DNA from: Marsupella aquatica
Lineage: Eukaryota > Marchantiophyta
Direction of reading: 5' to 3'
Assembly (NCBI GenBank): GCA_973895155.1
Contig: OZ316891.1
Location: forward strand, 28,458,001 to 28,522,000
Length of the DNA stretch: 64,000 nucleotides
Positions within the stretch are counted from its first letter, which is position 1, and every line of letters starts with the position of its first letter. Shown here piece by piece: positions 30,877 through 37,941 of the stretch. The position numbers and the translations under genes are program-made. The notes under the pieces were generated by a model. That model did no database searches, was not told the origin of the DNA, and worked only from the letters and a program-made list of their open reading frames with translations.

Positions 30877-32171
30877 AACGCGGATGAAGTTCCCCCACTG
30901 CCTCCACCTCACGACCCACCAAGATAACCATCCTTGGAGAGACTTCAATTTCCCAGCATAGCAGTTTCCTTCCTTCCACCAACGATGGATTTCGTCAGCA
31001 ACACGGTAGGCCTGAACATATGTTGGTGCTGTTCTCAGCCTTTCCCACAGTTTATAGTGCTCTCGATGGCGATCTTCCCGAATACCCTCCAATGTGTGAC
31101 AAGAAGAGATTGAGCAAAGTGAAAGCCATCACTGTGCTCCTTCTGTGGGTGACGGACACCTCCAAAAAAAACATTTCGAATGGCGATCCATCCAGCCTCG
31201 GCATTATCGGCAATAAATCCTCCAATGAGTGGGTCATGCACATCATGATCAGAGGCAACTTCAATCATATATCTCCATGCGGTTTCAAGAGATAAGGAGT
31301 CCTCCGCACGGAGCTCACAAGTGAAGATGGTACAAAGGGACCTGTAATTATGGTCGTACACATGGGCGCTGAAAGTCAGCCACCCAGTGCTTATTCTCCG
31401 CATTACATCAGAACTGACCCATGCTCCTTCCAGCTCACCTCCACTCTTCATCTGCCTGAGAATATCGACACCAGAACCTGGGCCATTTGTACTCATTTTG
31501 AAGACATGAGCCCTATCGGTCTTGCTCCCCTGCCCAGGGAAAAGGTACCTCTGAACATAAGGAAAATTATTTCGTGCTTGCATCTCACGAAGAGAATCCA
31601 ACTCACCTTTTTTTGGGTTATCCATTTTCATGCTCCGGAATATGGCCTGGAATTTCTCAACAGTGGACACAACCTTCATCGATTCCCAAATCTCTCTCTC
31701 TTCTTCTTTTGATAGTTCTGAAGAAGACTCTGGATGCAAAAGAGAAACCAGGTTTCCTATAGACTTGTTAAGAACACGCCCTGGCGTACACACGGGATTC
31801 GCTTTATGAACACCAGAAACTATCTCCTCCGCCTGCTGTTTTGCCAATCGAGATTTCCCCTTCCAAACAACGTGGTCATGGAAACCCATGTGAATAGCCA
31901 ATCGAGACATATGTTTCGCAACATTTGACTCAAGAGACGGCTTAGGATAGACATACAAAAGCTTAGCCGGACATTCACGGATGCAGAGAGGCCTCTCCTC
32001 ACAGAATCCGCACACCAACCCTCCTTCCTCCACAAGCTCACCAAGATGAAACGGCTCAGTAAATTGTCCCTTTCCTTGGAAAGAAGAGTCATTTTTTGAA
32101 CCGGTGTGCTTCAACTTTCTACAAACCAGATTTTGGCATTCAAGTACACCGGCACATCTGACTTTTGACAC
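30877..32171 (-). pseudogene. Element E transposase, zinc-finger to DDE core, frameshifted
   Basis: Continues the 32921 frame after a TAG at 32177-32175. Residues KVRCAGVLECQNLVC, CGFCEERPLCIREC and then HMGFHDHV give paired Cys and a final H-x-H with preceding G, the layout of GCM1/WRKY-type zinc fingers found in many Mutator-like transposases. The core follows: FSAHVYDHNYRSLCTIFTCEL, GFIADNAEAGW (candidate second Asp, about 31190-31220), FHFAQSLLVTH. Near 31095 one base appears missing: the frame stops at 31035, while the family-like continuation (GIREDRHREHYKLWERLRTA, then HRWWKEGNCYAGKL) lies in another frame down to 30877. The core is therefore broken in this copy. Confidence 0.6.
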
Positions 32172-32174
32172 AGA

Positions 32175-32921
32175 CTAGTGATTGCGAGGTTTGAGATTAG
32201 CTGAAGTTGTGAGAAGTCTCGTCCATGGATAGCCGTCATTATCCCTATCCATGTCTTGAAGACCATATCCTCGACGAAATTGACCTTCCACCGGAGGAAG
32301 CTCAAAAACGCAGTTTCCATTGTAGGAAGTGGGCAAAGTCTGCACTTGAATCTCCTTCCAATCGTTTCCCCTGCGGAAATTTGCCAACTCGCTTGACCCA
32401 GTAATATTGAGAAAGGCATCATATGCACTAACTCGATAAAGAACTGGCTGAGATTGAAACTTGTTTTGACTCACTGCTTCAAAAACGGATTTCTTAGAAG
32501 ACTTTGTCGACACAGAAGAGACATCCCTACCCACACTCTCAGGGGAGATGTCAATAATTTCTGGTACTGCAGGTGACGGGCGAGTCGGGGATTCTGGATC
32601 GGAAACATTGATATGTGCAATGTCATCCTTACATGAGACTAGCTCTACATCTGAACCACACTTCAGGTCCCAAGCTCTTTCTGGCAATATTCCTGAACCA
32701 TTATCCGACACCTCGTGACTTCTGGATCCATCCCGAGAGTAAAGAACGAACAACTTCCAGATGAAATCATCTTTCAAAAGCCCAAACCTTGATGAGAGAA
32801 AAGACTCCTTTACAGAGATAATAGTATTCTCCGGAACATCCAGAACAACAACATCACCCGTCGTCTTTCTCTCGATCACAACCTTCGATCCCAATGAAGA
32901 CATGCTGGAAGTTTTGGACAT
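32175..32921 (-). pseudogene. Element E transposase, N-terminal exon ending in an in-frame TAG
   Basis: 248 residues from the ATG at 32921. A small folded-looking N-terminus (VVIERKTTGDVVVLDV, FIWKLFVLYSRDG), a Ser/Pro-rich linker, then a block (FRRGNDWKEIQVQTLP, GYGLQDMDRDNDGYPWTRLL) that begins the zinc-finger region. DGYPWTRLL is reminiscent of the DG-x-x-W-R strand of WRKY/GCM1 folds. The TAG at 32177-32175 falls inside this domain and the same frame continues directly (SVSKVRCAGV), so it is read as a nonsense mutation. I found no short GT-AG intron that would remove it. Confidence 0.55.
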
Positions 32922-33097
32922 TACAGTCTACAGCAATCCCCAATGTGAGATACTTCACTCTCTTCTTTCTCCAAATACATATGAGGAAACGTGCTTGTGT
33001 AGGTGTTGGACTCAACGTATTTATTTAATAAATTCCTCTTATTCCCGTTATCTGACCGTTATTTTGTCTTATATGACACTATTTGCGGAATGATAAA

Positions 33098-33115
33098 GCT
33101 AGCGATCTCGCTAGC
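33098..33115. repeat. Element E palindrome, copy 5 (divergent promoter)
   Basis: GCTAGCGA TC TCGCTAGC, both arms perfect. Confidence 0.87.
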
Positions 33116-33192
33116 TCAATGAACCAAGTAAAATTGTTCAAATCCTTACAAAACACCCTTCAGGAGTTCATGTATTTAGTGGTCATTTTTTG

Positions 33193-33210
33193 GCTAGTGA
33201 TGTCTCTAGC
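33193..33210. repeat. Element E palindrome, copy 6 (divergent promoter, degenerate)
   Basis: GCTAGTGA TG TCTCTAGC, followed by AAAAA. Confidence 0.7.
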
Positions 33211-34300
33211 AAAAATATTTCATCATAAGAGACAATTGTGACCGTTTATATCCGTTGGAATTGGTCAACGGGTACCTATATGTCAACAGTACGGTACAGT
33301 ACCGGACACCTGTCTCTTTGTCATTAGATACTTTTCTTTCAGTCGTGAGTTTGGTGGTTCGTATTTCCAGAAGTACATGTATACCTGACGGTGTCTGAAA
33401 AATGATTGCGAGAAGAGTCGTATAGAATATTTGTATCTCTTTTCACGACCGGGCGCATCATTCAGGTGAAAGCAACAGACGAGGGTACGATTCTGTCTTT
33501 GATTGGAAGATCGATTCTCGGGTTTTTTTATGTTCACAAAGCGTGTCGCCCTCGACCTTGACCTGTTCATACCCTTATCACTTCACGGACCCCCTGATGG
33601 AGCCATTGTCTTCACCCGAGAGCTTGTCATCAATAGGATCGTTCAAGTCAGTCGAGTCAAGCCGAAGGGAGACCAGGTCTACAGTGAACAAGAAGGCGCT
33701 CTAGGCGGGATTGAAAACACCGAGGAGGCCCAAGATGGTGAACCAAGTAGATGTTGTGAATCCAACGTTTCAACTTGGAGCTTCAGAACCCTATTCTGTT
33801 GTCATCAATCGCCATCTTTTCCCTTTTGGAAATGACGAATTTGGATTCCCGCTCGCTCCTCCGAGGATTCCCCTTTGCAGAATGCGAAACATGCAGATCG
33901 TTCGGTCCTTGCAAACTAACTCGACTGCGATCGAGACACTCAAGAATGAATTCCGGATGCAGGGATACATCGAAGATGCGCCTCGATTTTACGTCCAAAT
34001 GACCGGCGAAGATGGCCTTGTCCAGATGTGCGAGGATGTGATTCGGGAGTCGTGGGATGACATGTGGATTCTTCAGAATGAAGAATTCGAGAGGGAATGT
34101 GATTCTCACAAAGCTTTCAAAATTTTGAAAGACAAAATGTTCTGTGTTTTCGATGGAAATCATCGTCTGTACTCATGGATGCAGCTTGCGGACGAGAATC
34201 CCCATGATGTCAAATATCATCCTCGAGTTGTTTGCCGAATTTTCAAGGATGACAAGAACTCATTCGTGCAGATTGAGTCGGCAATGCATGCGCTGAATAG

Positions 34301-34392
34301 GTTTGTTTCTTTTCCTTCAAGCTGTGAATTGTATCTAAAATTCTTTCATTTCCTCTTGTTAGCGATCTCGCTGACCTGTTTCTTTTGTTCAG
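34301..34392 (+). other. 92-nt intron of the ParB-like gene carrying a palindrome
   Basis: Donor GTTTGT at 34301, acceptor TTTTGTTCAG ending at 34392. Joining keeps the frame (AAT-AG/G-TTG). It contains palindrome copy 7. Confidence 0.75.
34358..34375. repeat. Element E palindrome, copy 7 (intronic)
   Basis: GTTAGCGA TC TCGCTGAC. Confidence 0.78.
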
Positions 34393-35726
34393 GTTGACTC
34401 AATGTCACGTTGAGAATTCTTGGGTCCTTGAAGCAGAGAGAGTCCACAAGGTTCTCAGTAATGACCTTTCTGTATACAAAGATATCATCGATGCAGACAA
34501 CTACAAACTTTTCTAGCAGAAGATGGCAAATATCAAGAAATCGGCTTGGTATTCGAAGAACATGGCACTCGATGCCTGCACGTACATTCTGTCTGCTGCT
34601 AATATTGCAGCGCAGACGGAAGATTTGAAGAAGAAGTTTCAGTTGAAAGAAGCGCAAGGAGAACCTCTTTCAAAAGCTGCGCAAGACATGGCAGTCAAAG
34701 ACATGATGAAGGAGCAACTGGCAGATTGGAATGTGAAGGTGCCAAAGATTGGACCTCTCCTAAATCCTGAGTTTGGTGACTTTTTCCAGAAGTGTGTTGA
34801 GATGCACAACTACTGTGAACATGAGAGGAAGGAGGCCCAACGAACAGACGATAAAGGAAGGGGTAATGTGTCATGTGGTCTCGATCGTGCGAGGCTATTT
34901 ACGGGTGTCTCGTCGTTGACTCCCCAGCTCAGATGTGTACTCCTCGAGGCACAATGCAGACCTGAGCTTCGCAAGAAGTACTTCCACCCTGGTCAATTCT
35001 TGGACAGCGAAACAAAACTTTGGCTTCACCGATGGGCTGTATGGGAGCAGGTTGAGTCAATTTGTTCTTCGCTCATGTCTGAGATTATTTCAGAGTTGAT
35101 CCCAACTATTCCAGATGCAAGGATCCTTACTTCATCTGAGAAGACAAAGCCATCGCTGATCCTTGACATAGAGGAGGACTTTGAAGATTTCCAAACGAGA
35201 GTGAAATCTCGTTTTTTCAAACAGATTTGGCCACCAAAGTCGGGTGAGAAGATTGACATCTCACTTTTTCGGAGGAGGGCGAAGAGATATACGTATCGTT
35301 TTTTTGTGGATAGAGAAGTTGCTGACAAAACATATTGGTGGTCCTATCCTGCTTGCTTCTCGCCTTGGATAGCAGGAGTAAAAGAGGATCCGACCTCTGT
35401 TAAATATGGAGAGTACTCGATGTACCCATGTGAGGGAGTGGAGGCTCCAAGGAAGATGAGTGAGTGGGAAGTCCTTCACTGTCCATGGTATTTAGAATCA
35501 GACAAATGGGCAGTGACATTTGACACAGCAGAGAAGGCAGCATTTCATATGATAAATTGAGGCTTGATACCAGAGTCGTACATTACAGAGTCCAAATTAG
35601 CTCCTGCAGAAGCCGAGGCTGGCGGATGTGATGCAATGGAGAAAGTTGTTCTTGGTGTAGCTGCCATTGTCGACCGGAGTAGATCGAGGAGACCTCGGAA
35701 GGTGTCGGTGAAGGACACGTCCAAAG

Positions 35727-37562
35727 ATGGATCAGTCTTGTCTGGGAAGCAAAGCAGGTCTTTTTCTCCTCTTTTTTTCATACCTCATTCGGAGTAATTT
35801 TGTCTCAGTCACCTGTCTGACATTAACATGTTTTTCAGAGAAGAGAAAGGCTACAGCCTCTGGCAGTTTGAAGAGTGGGGCGGATGATGGAGAAGAACCC
35901 AAGTCTCCTGATGTTGAGGTCACAACAAAATCTGATGTGGACCTGGGTTCAATCAAGCGTTTAAAGAGGAAGCGCAATGTCCAAATTCTCTCCGACTCGG
36001 ATGAGGAGGAAGCATGCGTCGCGCAAGGAGTAGCACGAATGTGTGGTCTTAAGAAGGACGGTGAGAGGCATTTCTTGGCAAAGAGCAATCTCACGGAAAC
36101 TGCAAACTCAATTAGCCAGAGGAAAATAAGACCTCCCTGGATGGGCGATGCGGATCAGTGGTTGTCTGGAATGAGCAAATCAAGCAAACACCCAAACGCC
36201 GTGATGATCAACGGAAAAAATTATGCTGGAATTGGTGCTCACTTGGGTTTCATATTCCTTCCCACGGGTCATCGAACAAGCATCACAGACCGGGAGGTCC
36301 CGAAGTGGAATGTTTGGAGTGAGAAATTACCATATTATTTCTTTGGAGTCATGCTTCCGATGCTTGCCGATGATGGTTATGTCGCAGTTCTTCACAGCTC
36401 TGACTATAACCATATGAGGCAAATGTTTTCTGCAGTCGAACAGAAGAACAAATTTAAACATGTCCAGCAGTATTCGGTTTTGCTTTCATCTCCTTTGTAT
36501 CAGGCAGATATGGACATCGAGGTAAGATATCCTCCATATTTTTTGTGAAATTTTTGCTAGCGAGCTCGCTAACCAAAAGTGCCCATTTCTTACATATTCT
36601 CGTTTTCAATTCAGGTGGTTACTCTCATTATGGATGTCTTCTGCAAGGTGGAATTCTCGGCAAAAGTCCCGAAACATACAGGATATGTTCCAATGACTTC
36701 CTTGGAGGATGCCCGCCATAAATCGATGTTGAGTGTTTGCTACCCAAAAACTGATCCCAGTCCCAGGGCGGCTTTCGCAGGTTCCAATAGATTGTCAGTT
36801 GGGTTCATGCAAGCCGTAATGGAGATCCTTACTTTGCCAAAGGACATTGTCATTGACTGGACTGTTGGAGATGGAAGTGCTTTTGCCGCTGGGGAATACG
36901 CTGGGAGATTTGTTGTGGGTGTTGAAGATCAAGACATTCTTCATCTGCGTGCACAAAGAACTTTGGCAAATGTGTTGGATAGACATGCCCAGAAGTTGAA
37001 AGGGGCCGCAGACCCGAAGAACGATGATCCCAATGATGAAGGGTCGGATGATGAGTTCACCATCCCAGGAGATGATCAGGGAGGACCTTCAGACGAGAAG
37101 GATGAATTCGACCTGGAGTAAAGCACTTGGCCTTTGATGTAGAACTCCCTATTTGGTGTTTTTCTTTTGTTTGTAGAATTTTCGGATGTTTAGTATTGAT
37201 CCGACTCTGGTGATTTCTTCAGTGATAGGTGTTCGGATTGGTTTTCGGAGGAGAGATTCCGTCTTCGAAAAGAAATCGAGGATCATTTTCTTGTGACCCC
37301 TGAGAAGGGATTTGCGCTTCCATGCTATGCTGAAAAGACTGCAAAGGAGGTTGATGAAGCGCCCGTCATTTTGACTTGGGAGGGGAAAGGTCTGCGGTCA
37401 GTGAGGGGTGTTCGGAAAGCCTTTTACTACCCTCAGTTCATAGATGATGAGGCTGGGACTGTAGCACAGTATGTTGACGGTTCGGCTGAGGAGACTGATA
37501 GGGAGTCCAGTAGCGATCCTAGTAATTCCTCAGATGATTTGGAATCAGAGGATTCTCAATGA
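35727..37562 (+). CDS. Permuted amino-methyltransferase-like protein of element E
   Basis: Three segments: 35727-36521, 36615-37117, 37223-37562. The N-terminus is charged and disordered (ATASGSLKSGADDGEE, KRLKRKRNVQILSDSDEEE). From about residue 135 the sequence looks like a beta-class N4/N6 amino-methyltransferase in permuted order: WNVWSEKLPYYFFGVMLPML then ADDGYVAVLHSSDY, and at the C-terminal end VIDWTVGDGSAFAAGEYAGR then VVGVEDQD (36850-36940), matching the D-x-F-x-G-x-G-[ST] AdoMet loop and the following acidic GIE-like strand. The catalytic DPPY-type motif is not visible; the expected place reads LPTG (36258-36269). It may be an inactive DNA-binding relative. Splicing 37117 to 37223 replaces a stop and adds a 113-residue acidic tail. 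The start is uncertain: upstream sequence 35564-35757 stays open in another frame. Confidence 0.5.
36522..36614 (+). other. 93-nt intron of the methyltransferase-like gene carrying a palindrome
   Basis: Donor GTAAGATAT at 36522, acceptor TTCAATTCAG ending at 36614. The frame is maintained (GAG/GTG). It contains palindrome copy 8. Confidence 0.78.
36556..36573. repeat. Element E palindrome, copy 8 (intronic)
   Basis: GCTAGCGA GC TCGCTAAC, followed by CAAAA. Confidence 0.85.
37118..37222 (+). other. Probable last intron of the methyltransferase-like gene
   Basis: Donor GTAAAG at 37118 overlaps the alternative stop at 37119-37121, acceptor TTTCTTCAG ending at 37222. Splicing gives a continuous frame into the acidic C-terminal exon. 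Retention would truncate the protein, so it could be a switch. Confidence 0.6.
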
Positions 37563-37836
37563 CTCATGGTCAATTTCAGATGCAATCTCATTCCAGAAGA
37601 TATTTGTCATACCAAAGTTTTATTAAAGATGGATTGTGAAAGGTTTTTTGACCTGGTTTTGTTGACAGTGATGATGCCTTTTCATTAAGTGCAGTGTTGT
37701 GAAGATCTCAAGTTTTTCGGTTGTGGATATTTCAGTATCTGCATTTTCGTTTTCCTTAACTGTTTCACAATATATATCGACAATCTTACTTGGGAATGCA
37801 CCTTAACTACCCTCAAATTACGAGCAAACTTGCCTT
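37563..37836. other. Element E right non-coding region
   Basis: 3' flank of the methyltransferase-like gene. No gene seen. T-rich, probably including the polyadenylation region. Confidence 0.5.
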
Positions 37837-37859
37837 GCTAGCCTGATGTCCTCGCTAGC
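37837..37859. repeat. Element E palindrome, copy 9 (expanded spacer, near right end)
   Basis: GCTAGC, a spacer, then CTCGCTAGC followed by AAAA, 31 bp from the element end. A half-site (TCGCTAGCA) occupies a similar subterminal place near the left end at about 27494. Confidence 0.65.
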
Positions 37860-37865
37860 AAAACT

Positions 37866-37890
37866 CCTGTTTGCTCGCACAATAGAATAC
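37866..37890. repeat. Element E right terminal inverted repeat
   Basis: Begins CTGTTTGCTCGCA and ends AATAGAATAC. The CTGTTTGCTCGCA part is the exact inverse of the left TGCGAGCAAACAG. Confidence 0.75.
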
Positions 37891-37902
37891 CTCAAACTCC
37901 TG
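37891..37902. repeat. Element E target site duplication, right copy
   Basis: CTCAAACTCCTG, identical to 27387-27398. This copy retains the TNP2 intron acceptor (GCAG on the minus strand). Confidence 0.85.
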
Positions 37903-37941
37903 CATCATTGCAATGCAAAAGCGTCAGGAAATGCCTCAAGT

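Larger units (their letters stand above)
32922..33529. promoter_or_regulatory. Divergent promoter region of element E
   Basis: Separates the minus-strand transposase start (32921) from the plus-strand ParB-like gene. It contains two palindrome copies (33098 and 33193, 95 bp apart) and AT-rich stretches such as TATTTATTTAATAAATTC near 33020. The only long frame crossing it (33283-33570, minus) has no recognisable content. A shared operator controlling both arms is plausible but untested. Confidence 0.55.
33735..35560 (+). pseudogene. ParB-like protein gene of element E, with one intron and an in-frame TAG
   Basis: ATG at 33735. An upstream alternative at 33530 opens a different frame and could be a leader ORF. 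Exon 1 (33735-34300) has RSLQTNSTAIETLKNEFRMQ, then FCVFDGNHRLYSWMQLA at 34140-34190 and VVCRIFKDD. The DGNHRL box, the preceding IE-x-L segment and the following (S)AMHALNRLTQ fit the ParB/Srx-like fold, which in ParB-family proteins binds CTP/NTP or has nuclease activity. A 92-nt intron (34301-34392) leads to exon 2. A TAG at 34514-34516 interrupts a frame that then continues for 347 codons (MANIKKSAWYSKN and onward), a long domain I do not recognise, to a TGA at 35558. Without read-through the protein would end shortly after the ParB-like part. Confidence 0.55.
27399..37890. mobile_element. Element E: 10.5-kb DNA transposon with ParB-like and methyltransferase-like cargo
   Basis: Precisely bounded by a 12-bp target duplication. 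Its ends are related inverted repeats: the left begins GGGTAATTG, the right (reversed) GTATTCTATTG, and both continue into (G)TGCGAGCAAACAG. On the minus strand lies one transposase gene (32921-29207) with GCM1/WRKY-like, DDE-like and SWIM parts. On the plus strand lie a small protein (28155-28583), a ParB-like gene (33735-35560) and a methyltransferase-like gene (35727-37562). Nine copies of an 18-bp near-palindrome are dispersed between exons. Long duplications and a SWIM-bearing transposase fit the Mutator or KDZ groups, but I cannot place it in a named family. It has introns, so it is eukaryote-adapted. Confidence 0.85.

Noticed and set aside
35564-35758. Direct splice from the ParB-like frame into the methyltransferase-like frame to make one fusion protein
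   Set aside because: The best donor (35758) and acceptors (35839 or 35841) do not keep the frame, and a TGA lies upstream at 35558. A weak donor at 35735 would fit but is not convincing.
30784-36614. Introner-like elements, because three introns of 92-93 nt share a palindrome
   Set aside because: The introns share nothing beyond the palindrome, and the same motif also occurs in intergenic DNA, so a dispersed binding site fits better.
27399-37890. Integrated giant virus or phage-derived segment, suggested by ParB-like and methyltransferase-like genes
   Set aside because: The segment has precise target duplications, terminal inverted repeats, spliceosomal introns and its own transposase, and no polymerase, capsid or packaging genes.
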